64,000 nt of DNA from Streptomyces marianii (GCF_005795905.1 NZ_VAWE01000001.1:1178001-1242000); one strand, 5' to 3'. Counted from the first letter of the stretch, positions 8,424 through 18,006 are shown. Translations and numbers: made by a program. Notes: a model not told the origin generated them from the letters alone.

Positions 8424-9905
8424 TCAGGCGGTCGGCGCAGGGGCGGTGTCGTCCTTTGCGTCCTTTGCGTCCTCTGCGCCCTCTGCGTCCTCTGCCGTCT
8501 CGACGGGGGCGACTGCCGTCTCGACAGGGGTGACTGCCGCGGGCGTCTTGTCCTTGGCGAGCCCGTTGAAGATCAGGTTCAGTACGATCGCGGACGTCGC
8601 GCCGAGCGTGACGCCGCTGTTGAGCAGGGAGGCGAGGTCGGCGCCCATGTGCTCCTTGAAGAGCACCGGGACGGTGGCCGGAAGCAGCGCGAAGGCCAGG
8701 GACACACCCACGACGAGCGCGTTCTTCTCCTCCTTCAGGTCGGCCTTGGCCAGCGTCTGGATACCGGCCAGGGCCACCATCGCGAACATCACGGTGGCCG
8801 CGCCGCCGAGTACCGCGTGCGGCACCGAGGCGACGATTGCGGCGGCCTTCGGAAGCAGGCCCAGAACCATCATGAACACACCGGCGGCCACCACGACGAA
8901 GCGACTCTTGACCTTGGTCATTCGAACAAGTCCGACGTTCTCTGCAAAAGCCACATAGGGGAAGGAGTTGAGGACACCTCCCAGCGCCGTGGCCGCGCCG
9001 TCGGCCCGCAGGGCACGGGCCACGGTTTCACTGTCGACCTTCTTCTCGACGATGTCACCGACCGCGTACGTGTCGCCCGTCGTCTCGACCATGGTGATCA
9101 GCATGACGATGAGCATGAGAAGGATCGGGAGCCACTGGAACTGAGGCATACCGAAGTGGAACGGCGTCGTGACCCCGACCCAGTTCGCCTTGCCCACCTC
9201 CGAGAAGTGCGCGTCCCCGAGCAGGAAGGCCACGGCGGTGCCGCCGACCAGGCCGAGCAGAATCGCGATGCTGGAGAGGAACTGCCTGCCGACCTTCATC
9301 AGGACGAGGATGAAGAGCATCGTGCCGCCGGCGTAGGCGAAGTTCCTGGGGTCACCGAAGTCCGGGCTGCCGAGTCCGCCCGCCGCGTCGTTCAGGCCGA
9401 CCGGGATCAGCACGATGCCGAGAACCGTGATCACCGTGCCGGTCACCACCGGCGGGAACAGCCGCATGACCGACCGGAACGCCCTGGCCGGCAGCCAGGC
9501 GAACGCGAAGGTCGCCAGACCGGCCGTGATCACGGCACCGTAGATCACCAGCAGGGCCGCCGTACCTCCCCCCGCGCCCATGCCGATCGCGATCATCGGC
9601 GACACCGCGGTGAAGGTCACGCCCTGGATCAGCGGCAGCCGGGCACCGACCCGGCCGATTCCCCACGCCTGGATGATGGACGCGATACCGCAGGTGAAGA
9701 GGTCTGCGTTGATCAGGTAGACCAGCTGCTCGGCACTGAGCCCCAGCGCACCGCCGACGATGATCGGGACGATCACAGCGCCGGCGTAGAAGGCCAGTAC
9801 GTGCTGGAATCCGTAGAGCGCCAGCTTGGAGACGGGCAGCACCTCGTCGACCGGATGGGGGCTCTGCTCCTTGCGACCAGGGAGTTGAACGGCGAAACGT
9901 GCCAT
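8424..9905 (-). CDS. NCS2 nucleobase:cation symporter (xanthine/uric acid permease type)
   Basis: A 493-residue inner-membrane permease of the NCS2 family with about 14 membrane segments. Family motifs include QGVTFTAVSPMIAIG in the first half and the signature NSFPYVAFAENVGLVRMTKVKSR in its usual place, a form shared with xanthine and urate carriers (XanQ, PucJ/K, UacT). I therefore prefer xanthine or urate over uracil. The last 40 residues are a low-complexity Ala/Glu/Asp/Lys/Thr tail with repeated VETA and AEDA blocks. The ATG at 9905 (MARFAVQLPG) is chosen over a GTG 32 codons upstream that has no ribosome site. Confidence 0.9.
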   Translation of the reverse strand: MARFAVQLPGRKEQSPHPVDEVLPVSKLALYGFQHVLAFYAGAVIVPIIVGGALGLSAEQLVYLINADLFTCGIASIIQAWGIGRVGARLPLIQGVTFTAVSPMIAIGMGAGGGTAALLVIYGAVITAGLATFAFAWLPARAFRSVMRLFPPVVTGTVITVLGIVLIPVGLNDAAGGLGSPDFGDPRNFAYAGGTMLFILVLMKVGRQFLSSIAILLGLVGGTAVAFLLGDAHFSEVGKANWVGVTTPFHFGMPQFQWLPILLMLIVMLITMVETTGDTYAVGDIVEKKVDSETVARALRADGAATALGGVLNSFPYVAFAENVGLVRMTKVKSRFVVVAAGVFMMVLGLLPKAAAIVASVPHAVLGGAATVMFAMVALAGIQTLAKADLKEEKNALVVGVSLAFALLPATVPVLFKEHMGADLASLLNSGVTLGATSAIVLNLIFNGLAKDKTPAAVTPVETAVAPVETAEDAEGAEDAKDAKDDTAPAPTA

Positions 9906-10761
9906 CTCTGCCTTGCCCTTCAAGAGGTGGTGATGGGAAGAGTTCTGGTTATCCCTGGCCCGGCGTTCGGTCGGCGGAATCAGGGTTGTCAGTGCGGTCA
10001 CGCCGTCGAGGCCTTACTGGTGACGGCAGCAGCGTCTCGTCGTGTGTCCGAATAGAACCCCTGTATGGCACCGCACGAGAATTGGCGACATGCACAAAGT
10101 GTTGACGGCGACGCCTCGCGTATTTGTAGGTTCATCCAATGGCGGTGTACGGCGCGAACGCTTGCGCAGGTCCCCGACCCGCATCCACCAGGGCCTGGCG
10201 CAAGGGCGGGGCGCCGGCGCGCGACGGCATCCCGCCGAGTGGTGGAGCGGGCCCCGCCTGGTCGCTCCACGGCGCCGGTGAAGCCGAACTCCTCTGGTGC
10301 GGCTCGGGTTTCGCTGCTGTCCTGGCCGCGGCACAGGTTGAGGTCGACGTCCACCGGGAGCGGCCGGGCTCGCCCTTTTCGCCGCCTCGAACGCCGGCGC
10401 GAGCAGGGGTGAGCCCTACCGGTCGGTCCCGGCGGAGACCAGGCGGGGCGAAGAGCCGCGGACCCAGGAGGCCACCGAGCGTTTCCGGCCATGCTCGCCC
10501 CGGGTCGACGGGCCGGGGTCACGGCGAGGCTGAAGCCCGCAGGCGGGCCCCCGGGCAGGACGGCACTCCGAGGGTCGACGACAGCACCCAACATCTACCG
10601 ACCGGTACCAACAGATCCCGTCGCCGGGCCGGGCCCGGTGCCCGCCCGGGCGGTCCTCGCGCGAACGCCCGCGAGGTGACAGCGTTGGGGCAGACGGGAC
10701 AGGCAGGGCCGGTCAGGGACGGCGGCCCTGTGCGGGTGCACGGCACGAGGAAGGTCGCGGG
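9906..10761. other. 860-bp intergenic region between divergent genes
   Basis: It separates the permease (minus) from the GH4 gene (plus). The part next to the permease (10000-10140) is relatively AT-rich and must hold its promoter; I could not fix -35/-10 boxes with confidence. The rest has long open frames on both strands with no domain match and irregular codon bias. A small hairpin GCCCGC/GCGGGC occurs near 10533-10547. Confidence 0.45.
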
Positions 10762-12090
10762 ATGAGGCTGGCGATTCTGGGCGGCGGAGGCTTCCGCGTG
10801 CCGCTGGTGTACGGCGCGCTCCTCGGCGACCGCGAGGAGGGCCGGATCACCCGGGTCACCCTCCACGACCTCGACGGGTCCCGGCTCCGCGCCGTCGCCG
10901 CGGTCCTCGCCGAACAGGCCGCCGGAGTGCCGGACGCGCCCGCCGTCGAGGTCACGACCGACCTCGACGAGGCGCTGCGCGGCGCCGACTTCGTGTTCTC
11001 CGCGATCCGCGTCGGCGGGCTGGAGGGGCGGGCGGCGGACGAACGGGTGGCACTCGCCGAGGGCGTGCTGGGCCAGGAGACGGTCGGCGCCGGCGGCATC
11101 GCGTTCGGGCTGCGGACCGTGCCGGTCGCCACGGACATCGCCCGCAGGATCGCCGTGCTCGCGCCCGACGCCTGGGTCATCAACTTCACCAACCCCGCGG
11201 GGCTCGTCACCGAGGCCATGTCCCGGGTGCTCGGCGACCGGGTCATCGGGATCTGCGACTCACCGGTCGGGCTCGGCCGGCGCGTGGCCCGGGCGCTGGG
11301 CGCCGACCCCGGCCGGGTGGGGATGGACTACGTCGGCCTCAACCACCTGGGCTGGCTGCGCGGACTGCGGGTGGCCGGCCGGGACGAACTTCCGCGTCTG
11401 CTCGACGACTCCGAGGCGCTCGGCTCCCTGGAGGAGGGCAGGCTGTTCGGCGCGGACTGGCTGCGCTCCCTCGGCGCGATCCCCAACGAGTACCTGCACT
11501 ACTACTACTTCAACCGCGAGACCGTACGCGCGTACCGGCAGGCGGAACGCACCCGCGGGGCCTTCCTCCGCGACCAGCAGGCGGGCTTCTACGCCGAACC
11601 GTCCCTGAGCCGCTGGGAGTCCGCCCTCGCCGAACGCGAGGCGACGTACATGGCCGGCAACCGCGAGGCGTCCGGCGCGGGCGAACGTGCCGACGGGGAC
11701 GCGGAGTCGGGCGGGTACGAGCAGGTCGCGCTGGCACTCATGCGCGCGGTCGCCCGTGACGAGCGCGCCACGCTGATCCTCAACGTCCGCAACCGCACGA
11801 CCCTTTCCGTGCTCGACGCGGACGCCGTGGTCGAGGTGCCCTGCCTCGTGGACGCGGGCGGCGCCCATCCGTACGCCGTCGACCCGCTGCCGGGCCACGC
11901 CACCGGTCTGGTCACCGCCGTGAAGGCCGTCGAACGGGAGGTCATGACGGCCGCGGAGAGCGGGTCCCGCGCCGCCGCCGTGCGGGCCTTCGCCCTGCAT
12001 CCGCTGGTCGACTCCGTCACCGTCGCCCGCCGTCTGCTGGACGGGTACACCGCCGTACACCCCGGTCTCGCCCACCTCAACCGGAAGTAG
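10762..12090 (+). CDS. family 4 glycoside hydrolase (6-phospho-beta-glucosidase-like)
   Basis: A 442-residue GH4 enzyme. GH4 enzymes cleave (phospho)glycosides by an NAD- and Mn-dependent oxidation-elimination route. The dinucleotide loop is LGGGGFRVP at residues 6-14; NFTNPAG spans 141-147; the metal ligands are C165 in CDSP and H195 in GLNHLGW. AGGAAGG lies seven bases before the ATG. The GH38 gene follows after 10 bp, so the pair is an operon for breakdown of an imported oligosaccharide, possibly mannose-containing. No sugar transporter or phosphotransferase gene is adjacent, so whether the substrate is phosphorylated is uncertain. Confidence 0.92.
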   Translation: MRLAILGGGGFRVPLVYGALLGDREEGRITRVTLHDLDGSRLRAVAAVLAEQAAGVPDAPAVEVTTDLDEALRGADFVFSAIRVGGLEGRAADERVALAEGVLGQETVGAGGIAFGLRTVPVATDIARRIAVLAPDAWVINFTNPAGLVTEAMSRVLGDRVIGICDSPVGLGRRVARALGADPGRVGMDYVGLNHLGWLRGLRVAGRDELPRLLDDSEALGSLEEGRLFGADWLRSLGAIPNEYLHYYYFNRETVRAYRQAERTRGAFLRDQQAGFYAEPSLSRWESALAEREATYMAGNREASGAGERADGDAESGGYEQVALALMRAVARDERATLILNVRNRTTLSVLDADAVVEVPCLVDAGGAHPYAVDPLPGHATGLVTAVKAVEREVMTAAESGSRAAAVRAFALHPLVDSVTVARRLLDGYTAVHPGLAHLNRK

Positions 12091-12100
12091 GTGCTGAGAG

Positions 12101-15100
12101 ATGCACGACGAACGGCACAGGATCGAGCAGCGCGTCGCGCGGGTACTGGAGCAGCGCATCCGGCCGTTGATCCACGCGGATTCCGTGCCACTGACCGTGG
12201 CGGCCTGGCAGGTGCCCGACGAGCCCGTGCCGTTCGAGGAGGCGCGGGAGGCCCCCTACGAGCCGTTCGCCATGGGCACCGCGTGGGGTCCGCCGTGGGG
12301 CACCACCTGGTTCCGGGTCGCCGGCGACGTGCCCGCGGAATGGGCGGGACGGCGCGTGGAGGCCTGGTTCGACCTGGGGTTCACCGGCGGCTGGCCGGGC
12401 AACCAGGCCGAGGCGCTCGTCCATCTGCCCGACGGCACACCGGTGAAGGCCGTCAACCCGCAGAACCAGTACGTGCCGGTCGCCTCCCCCGCGGCGGGTG
12501 GCGAACGGGTCGCCCTCCTGGTCGAGGCCGCCTCCAACCCGGACATCCTCAAGGACCGTTTCCGCTTCCCCACCCCCATGGGGGACAAGCGCACCGCGGG
12601 CAGCGCGCCGCTCTACACCTTCACTCGGGCCGATCTCACCGTGCTCGACGAGGAGGTCTGGCATCTGTCCCTGGACATGCAGGTGCTGCAGGAGCTGATG
12701 CTGGAACTCGGCGAGCACGAACCGCGCCGCCACGAGATCATGTACACCCTGGACCGGGCGCTTGACGTGCTCGACCTCGACGACGTGCCCGGTACGTCGG
12801 CCGGTGCCCGCGGCGTCCTCGCCGAGGCCCTCGCCCGGCCCGCCCACGCCAGCGCGCACACCCTGTCGGCGGTGGGGCACGCCCACATCGACACCGCCTG
12901 GCTGTGGCCGGTCCGGGAGACCAGGCGGAAGGCGGCCCGGACGTTCTCCAACGTCACCTCGCTGGCGAAGGAGTACCCCGAGTTGGTCTTCGCCTGCTCG
13001 CAGGCACAGCAGTACGCGTGGGTGCGGGACGACCACCCGCAGGTGTGGGCCGGGATCAAGGAGGCGGTGGCGAATGGGCAGTGGGCGCCCGTGGGCGGCA
13101 TGTGGGTGGAGGCGGACGGCAATCTGCCCGGCGGCGAGGCGCTTGCCCGGCAGCTCGTGCACGGCAAGCGCTTCTTCCTCGACGAGCTGGGCGTCGAGAC
13201 GCACGGGGTGTGGCTGCCGGACTCGTTCGGCTACACGGCGGCCTATCCGCAGCTCGCCAAGCTCGCCGGGATGAGCTGGTTCCTCACCCAGAAGCTGTCC
13301 TGGAACCAGACCAACAAGCTGCCCCACCACACCTTCTGGTGGGAGGGCATCGACGGCTCGCGGATCTTCACCCACTTCCCGCCCGTGGACACCTACAACG
13401 CGGTCTTCTCCGGGCGGGAGATGGCCCACGCGGTGCGCAACTACCGGGACAAGGGGCTCGGTACGCGGTCGCTGGCGCCGTTCGGCCACGGCGACGGCGG
13501 CGGAGGACCCAACCGGGAGATGCTGGAGCGGGCCCGCCGACTGGCGGACCTGGAGGGCTCGGCGAAGGTCGTCGTCGAGCACCCGGACGTCTTCTTCGAG
13601 GCGGCGCGGGCGGAGTACGCGGGCCACGCCGACGCCCCGGTGTGGTCGGGCGAGCTGTACCTGGAGCTGCACCGCGCCACCTACACCTCCCAGGCCCGCA
13701 CCAAGCAGGGCAACCGCCGCAGTGAACACGCTCTGCGGGAAGCCGAGTTGTGGGCGACGGCGGCGGCCCTCCACGTGCCCGGGTACGCCTACCCCCACGC
13801 CGCGCTGGACCGGTTGTGGAAAACGGTTCTGCTGCACCAGTTCCACGACATCCTGCCCGGCTCGTCGATCGCCTGGGTCCACCGCGAGGCCGAGGCGGAG
13901 TACGCCCGGGTCGCGAGGGAACTGGAGGCGCTGACCGCGCAGGCCCTGGAGGCGGTGAGCGGGGCGGGACGGGTCGAGCCGTGGGCGTACAACGCCGGGC
14001 CCCGGGACCGGGCCGAGGTCGTACGGGTGCCGTCGGTCCTGGCCGATGTCCTCGACCCGGGGCTGCCGAGGCTGTCCGACGGCTCCGCCCCCGTGGCCGT
14101 GGAGATCCCGGCCTCCGGCTCGGCCCGGATCGTCCCGCGGGCCACGGCGCAGCCGCCGGTCAAGGTGACCAACCGGGCCCTGGACAACGGGCTCGTACGG
14201 GTCGAACTCGCCGACGACGGCACCTTCACCTCCGTACGCGACCTCGTCGCCGGCCGCGAGGTGCTGCCGCCCGGCGGCAAGGGCAACCTGCTGCGGCTGC
14301 ACGGTGACCTGCCGAACCACTGGGACGCCTGGGACATCGACAGGCACTACCTGGCCCGCTACACCGACCTGCTGGAGGGGGCCACGATCAGGATCGCCGA
14401 CGACAGCCCGCTGCTCGGCGCGCTGCGCGTGGAGCGGACCTTCGGCCGCGGCTCGCGGATCGTGCAGACCATCACCCTGCGGGCCGGCAGCCGCCGTGTC
14501 GACATCGACACCGAGATCGACTGGTACGAGGCGGAGAAGATCCTCAAGGCCGCCTTCCCGGTCGACGTGCACGCGGAACGCTCCACCGCGGAGATCCAGT
14601 TCGGCCACGTCCACCGGCCCACCCACACCAACACCAGTTGGGAAGCGGCCCGTTTCGAGGTCTACGGCCATCGCTGGGTGCACATCGGCGAGAACGGCTA
14701 CGGCGTCGCGGTCCTCAACGACTCGACGTACGGGCACGATGTGACGCGCACGACGCGGGAGGAGGACGGCGGCACGACCACGACCGTCCGGCTGAGTCTG
14801 GTCCGTGCGCCCCGTATCCCCGACCCCGAGGCGGACCAGGGCCCGCACCGCTTCACGTACGCCCTGCTGCCCGGCGCGACGGTCGAGGAGGCGATCGCCG
14901 AGGGGTACGCGCTGAACCTGCCGCTGCGGATCGGCCCGGGCGGTGCCGCGGTGCCGCCGGTGGTGACGACGGACGGTCCCGCGGTCGTGGTGGAGGCCGT
15001 GAAGTTGGCCGACGACGGCTCGGGAGACGTCGTCGTACGGCTCTACGAGTCGCTCGGCGGCCGTGCGGCGACGGTGCTGCGCACGGGGTTCCCGGCCACG

Positions 15101-15232
15101 GGCGCGGTTCTGACGGATCTGCTGGAGCGGCCGTTGGAGGGGCCGCCGCTCGCGGTCGGGGACGACGGAGTGGCGCTGGGGCTTCGGCCGTTCCAGATCG
15201 TGACGGTGCGGCTGCGGCGCGAAGGCGGTTGA
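12101..15232 (+). CDS. family 38 alpha-mannosidase
   Basis: A 1043-residue cytosolic-type GH38 enzyme that removes alpha-mannosyl residues. The zinc site is GHAHIDTAW (H262, D264), the catalytic nucleophile is D374 in WLPDSFGY, and a third conserved block is LHQFHDILPGSSI. The C-terminal half (residues about 600-1043) is the usual beta-sandwich region. No signal peptide is present, so it acts inside the cell on imported sugars together with the GH4 enzyme encoded directly upstream. The ATG at 12101 has a weak ribosome site; coupling to the upstream gene is likely. Confidence 0.93.
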   Translation: MHDERHRIEQRVARVLEQRIRPLIHADSVPLTVAAWQVPDEPVPFEEAREAPYEPFAMGTAWGPPWGTTWFRVAGDVPAEWAGRRVEAWFDLGFTGGWPGNQAEALVHLPDGTPVKAVNPQNQYVPVASPAAGGERVALLVEAASNPDILKDRFRFPTPMGDKRTAGSAPLYTFTRADLTVLDEEVWHLSLDMQVLQELMLELGEHEPRRHEIMYTLDRALDVLDLDDVPGTSAGARGVLAEALARPAHASAHTLSAVGHAHIDTAWLWPVRETRRKAARTFSNVTSLAKEYPELVFACSQAQQYAWVRDDHPQVWAGIKEAVANGQWAPVGGMWVEADGNLPGGEALARQLVHGKRFFLDELGVETHGVWLPDSFGYTAAYPQLAKLAGMSWFLTQKLSWNQTNKLPHHTFWWEGIDGSRIFTHFPPVDTYNAVFSGREMAHAVRNYRDKGLGTRSLAPFGHGDGGGGPNREMLERARRLADLEGSAKVVVEHPDVFFEAARAEYAGHADAPVWSGELYLELHRATYTSQARTKQGNRRSEHALREAELWATAAALHVPGYAYPHAALDRLWKTVLLHQFHDILPGSSIAWVHREAEAEYARVARELEALTAQALEAVSGAGRVEPWAYNAGPRDRAEVVRVPSVLADVLDPGLPRLSDGSAPVAVEIPASGSARIVPRATAQPPVKVTNRALDNGLVRVELADDGTFTSVRDLVAGREVLPPGGKGNLLRLHGDLPNHWDAWDIDRHYLARYTDLLEGATIRIADDSPLLGALRVERTFGRGSRIVQTITLRAGSRRVDIDTEIDWYEAEKILKAAFPVDVHAERSTAEIQFGHVHRPTHTNTSWEAARFEVYGHRWVHIGENGYGVAVLNDSTYGHDVTRTTREEDGGTTTTVRLSLVRAPRIPDPEADQGPHRFTYALLPGATVEEAIAEGYALNLPLRIGPGGAAVPPVVTTDGPAVVVEAVKLADDGSGDVVVRLYESLGGRAATVLRTGFPATGAVLTDLLERPLEGPPLAVGDDGVALGLRPFQIVTVRLRREGG

Positions 15233-15280
15233 GACTGGGCCTGGGGCGGCTGAGGCGCCTTGGCCGACGGCCGCGGTGAA

Positions 15281-15401
15281 ACACTGCGGCCGCCGTCGAG
15301 GCGCTGCCGCGGGCCGTCGAAGCACAGCGGCCGCCGTCGAAGCACTGCGGCCGCCGTCGAAGCACTGCGGCCGCCGTCGAGGCGCTGCCGCGGGCCGTCG
15401 A
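15281..15401 (+). repeat. 20-21 bp tandem repeat (minisatellite), six units
   Basis: Six units with period 20-21 bp. Two are identical (AGCACTGCGGCCGCCGTCGA at 15341 and 15361), the unit at 15321 differs by one base, and two variant units (GCTGCCGCGGGCCGTCGA core, at 15302 and 15383) recur in the same order relative to their neighbours. The AB pair at about 15282-15321 recurs as a block at about 15363-15403. A period of 20 rules out a conserved protein repeat. It lies between the mannosidase stop and the DinB gene. Confidence 0.9.
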
Positions 15402-15503
15402 AGCCACGCGGCCGGTTCGGGCGGTGCGCCGGGAGCGGCGGCGACGGGGGCGGCCCGCGTGTCGAGGGCGGACACGCGGGTGGCCCCGGGATTGACTCAC
15501 CGT

Positions 15504-16013
15504 ATGAACAGCGCGGAACTGCTGGAAGACGCCTTCGGACGGATCAGGGAGACGGTGCACGACGCGGTCGGGGGATGCGCCCCGGACCTCCTCCACGCCC
15601 GCGTCGCCCCCGGCGCCAACACCCTCGCGTGGCTGGTGTGGCACCTCACCCGGGTCCAGGACGACCATGTGGCGGACGCCGCGGGACGGGAGCAGGTATG
15701 GCTCTCCCAGGGCTGGAAGGGCCGTTTCGGCCTGCCGTTCGCTCCGGACGCGACCGGCTACGGTCACACCCCGGCCCAGGTGGCGAAGGTGCGGGTGGAG
15801 TCGCCCGACCTGCTGCTGGGCTACCACGACGCCGTCCACGACGAGACGGTGGCATTCGTCAGGGGCCTGACCAACGCCGCTCTCGGCCGGATCGTCGACG
15901 CGTCGTGGTCCCCGCCGGTGACGCTGGGCGTGCGGCTGGTGAGCGTCATCTCCGACGACCTCCAGCACGCGGGACAGGCGGCGTTCGTCAGGGGGGTGCT
16001 GGAGCGGGGTTGA
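15504..16013 (+). CDS. DinB/DUF664 family protein
   Basis: A 169-residue four-helix-bundle protein of the DinB/YfiT-like superfamily, which includes mycothiol- and bacillithiol-dependent transferases. WLVWHLTRVQDDH and DDLQHAGQAAFVRG carry the histidines that normally bind a metal. The ATG at 15504 is the first Met after the tandem repeat; a longer frame would translate the repeat and is unlikely. The substrate is unknown. Confidence 0.85.
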   Translation: MNSAELLEDAFGRIRETVHDAVGGCAPDLLHARVAPGANTLAWLVWHLTRVQDDHVADAAGREQVWLSQGWKGRFGLPFAPDATGYGHTPAQVAKVRVESPDLLLGYHDAVHDETVAFVRGLTNAALGRIVDASWSPPVTLGVRLVSVISDDLQHAGQAAFVRGVLERG

Positions 16014-16224
16014 GGGGGCGGCGCCCGGGGCAGTGGGACCGGGCCGGCGGGACCGCGCGCGCATCACAGGGGCGGGCTGCCGCGACACGGGGCCGGGTCC
16101 GGCCCGCGGCGCCCGCCCGGTGCCCGCCGGCGTCGTGTCCGGACGACGTCGCGGCGACGGCCGTCGTGGTGCGCGAGACCGATTCACCACGCAGGTCGTG
16201 GCCGTCCCCGGGCTCCGTGGGGAC

Positions 16225-16962
16225 TCAGCGCAGTGTCGAACGCTCGGTGGGTGCCAGCCGTAGCCGTTGCGGGGGCCTGGCCCACCGTTCCGAAAGGGTC
16301 GGCAGCACCTCCTCGCACCAGTGTTCCGAATGCCGCAGGCGACTCAGGTGGCGGTCGATGTGGCCTTCGTCGGGGAACCGTGCGAACCACACGAAGACCT
16401 CCTCGTTCCTCCGTACCGGTAGCGCCGGGAAGGTGTTCGCGGCGTGCTCCGACCGTAGGTACGCCAGTGGCTCGCCGCCGGTCTCGGTCAGTACGGGTCG
16501 CACGCTCTGCTGGAAGAACTCGACGAACGCCGTGTCGAACGGGCTGTGGCCGTACCAGATCGTGGCGAGGACGAGCGACGGCGGCGATGGCGCCGGCTCA
16601 CCGGGGGCCGGCCGGGCGCCGACCGGCGCCGGGAACCCACCGCGCGCCGAGGCGGGCCTCAGCAGCAGCACGTCATCGGAGTCGGTCATCGTCGCGTTCG
16701 CCTCGTCGCGGTGTGCCTGCCAGACCGGCCCGCCGTAGAAGCTCTCCAGGGCCTCGGCGCGGCGCGGCATGTCCTCGAAGCCGCGGAGCCAGACGAACCG
16801 GTCGGGGTCGTCCAGGTCGCGGAACTGCCCCAGGACGGTCGCGCCTACTGCCTCTTGGGACTCGACGAACTCGCGGTCGAACAGATCGATCAGCTCGTCT
16901 CGCCGTCCCGGGTGCAGCGTGTACTGCCGCAGTTCGACGACCGGACACCGTGGACCCTGCAT
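16225..16962 (-). CDS. NIPSNAP family protein
   Basis: A 245-residue protein with two ferredoxin-like NIPSNAP halves; the first starts VVELRQYTLHPGRRDELIDL and the second near ILATIWYGHSP-like sequence at about residue 135. Function is not known; many are small dimeric alpha+beta barrel proteins linked to stress or aromatic metabolism. The ATG at 16962 is followed 21 bp upstream by an operator-like site shared with the neighbouring Rrf2 gene, so it is probably under that regulator. Confidence 0.85.
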   Translation of the reverse strand: MQGPRCPVVELRQYTLHPGRRDELIDLFDREFVESQEAVGATVLGQFRDLDDPDRFVWLRGFEDMPRRAEALESFYGGPVWQAHRDEANATMTDSDDVLLLRPASARGGFPAPVGARPAPGEPAPSPPSLVLATIWYGHSPFDTAFVEFFQQSVRPVLTETGGEPLAYLRSEHAANTFPALPVRRNEEVFVWFARFPDEGHIDRHLSRLRHSEHWCEEVLPTLSERWARPPQRLRLAPTERSTLR

Positions 16963-16982
16963 CGGTCTCACCCCTCGTTCAG

Positions 16983-17007
16983 TTGTTGGAACAACCCTTG
17001 TTACAAC
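16983..17007 (-). promoter_or_regulatory. putative Rrf2 operator, site A
   Basis: TTGTTGGAAC, ACCC spacer, then TTGTTACAAC: two adjacent inverted elements, with a larger CAGTTGT/ACAACTG inverted repeat around them (16980-17009). It is 19/25 identical to site B in front of the Rrf2 gene. It lies 21 bp upstream of the NIPSNAP start. Confidence 0.6.
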
Positions 17008-17054
17008 TGGCGTTACGGCGGTGCCGTCGACCGGTTGGCCAATCGACCAGTCGG

Positions 17055-17483
17055 CTAGTCGGCCAGCGTCTCGCGAAGCACATCGGCGATCGACGTGTCC
17101 GCCAGCTCCCGCCGCATGACCCGCTCGACCCGGCCGTAGACCCCGCTCAGGGCGGGCCGGATGCCTCGGCCGACCGGACACTCCGGATTGGGTTCGGCGC
17201 GGTGCAGCCCGAACGGCGGATGCGCATCGACGGCGTCATACACCTCGAGCAGCGTGATCGCCTCGGGCTCACGGGCCAGACTCCAGCCCGCACCGGCACC
17301 GTGGCGGACCTCCACGAGTCCGGCTCGCCGCAGGTCACCGAGGCTGCGCCGGATGATCACGGGGTTGGTGTTGACGCTGGCCGCGACCTGCTCCGAAGTG
17401 AGAACCTCCCGGCCACGCCGCTGCGCCAGCGCCAGCCAGGCCAGAGCGTGCGTCGCGATGGTCAATCGACTGTTCGCCGCCAT
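17055..17483 (-). CDS. Rrf2 family transcriptional regulator (YwnA-like)
   Basis: A 142-residue winged-helix Rrf2 protein with the recognition region SEQVAASVNTNPVIIRRSLGD-type sequence and the typical LLEVYDAVD. It has a single Cys (ECPVG, about residue 106) instead of the three of Fe-S sensors, so it resembles thiol-sensing or cofactor-free Rrf2 proteins such as YwnA. The ATG at 17483 has AAGGAGGGG upstream. It faces the same way as the NIPSNAP gene 92 bp downstream, and both have the same operator motif, so autoregulation plus control of the NIPSNAP gene is likely. Confidence 0.9.
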   Translation of the reverse strand: MAANSRLTIATHALAWLALAQRRGREVLTSEQVAASVNTNPVIIRRSLGDLRRAGLVEVRHGAGAGWSLAREPEAITLLEVYDAVDAHPPFGLHRAEPNPECPVGRGIRPALSGVYGRVERVMRRELADTSIADVLRETLAD

Positions 17484-17492
17484 CACCCCTCC

Positions 17493-17517
17493 TTGTTGCA
17501 ACAGCTTCTGTTACATC
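17493..17517 (-). promoter_or_regulatory. putative Rrf2 operator, site B
   Basis: TTGTTGCAAC, AGCTTC spacer, TGTTACATC. It is aligned with site A at 19 of 25 positions and lies directly upstream of the ribosome site of the regulator gene. Confidence 0.6.
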
Positions 17518-17604
17518 CACCTCCGCAGTCAAGCCACGTCGATCGAGATCCACGTCCGCACGCACGGCCGCCCGTTGACCCAGTCGCAGGAAGCAGCTGC
17601 GGCG

Positions 17605-18006
17605 CTACGCCCGGCCGTCCCCGCGGCGCGACACACGGCCCGCGCGGGCGGCACGCCATTCTCGTGTCTCGCGGATCTCGGCCCGCACCCGGCGGGCGAA
17701 GGCGCACAGCCCCCGGAGGGCGAGGACGTTCACCAGCGCCGCGGCGGTGAGGACGAGCATCGGGCCGTAGACGTTCGGAGCGACGTCGGCGCCCGTATCC
17801 GCGCCGCCCGCCCCGGTGGCCGCCGCCGCGGCGAGGAGCAGCAGGAGAACGACGGCGTACCCCGGGAGCGTGAGGCATTGCAGCACGACGCGGGTCGGGC
17901 CGTCCGGTGCGCCCCTGAGGGCGTGGACGAACCCGGTGGCGGCCACCAGACCGACGTAGACGACCGCCGTCGTGCGAGCGGCCACCCGTGTGCGCGGCGT
18001 TCCCAT
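17605..18006 (-). CDS. small integral membrane protein, 133 aa
   Basis: Three to four hydrophobic segments (about residues 12-30, 42-64 and 80-100) and a basic C-terminal tail (RVRAEIRETREWRAARAGR). I do not recognise the family. The upstream palindrome at 18027-18042 suggests control by a TetR-type repressor encoded elsewhere. Confidence 0.7.
   Translation of the reverse strand: MGTPRTRVAARTTAVVYVGLVAATGFVHALRGAPDGPTRVVLQCLTLPGYAVVLLLLLAAAAATGAGGADTGADVAPNVYGPMLVLTAAALVNVLALRGLCAFARRVRAEIRETREWRAARAGRVSRRGDGRA

Noticed and set aside
10139..10765. 208-codon plus-strand frame before the GH4 gene
   Set aside because: No domain, no ribosome site, irregular codon bias and overlap with other open frames of equal length.
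15281..15401. Possible CRISPR array
   Set aside because: Units are contiguous with no unique spacers and have a period of only 20-21 bp; no cas genes nearby.
15260..16738. 492-codon plus-strand frame over the tandem repeat and DinB gene
   Set aside because: It overlaps the DinB gene in another frame and the NIPSNAP gene in antisense; low complexity.
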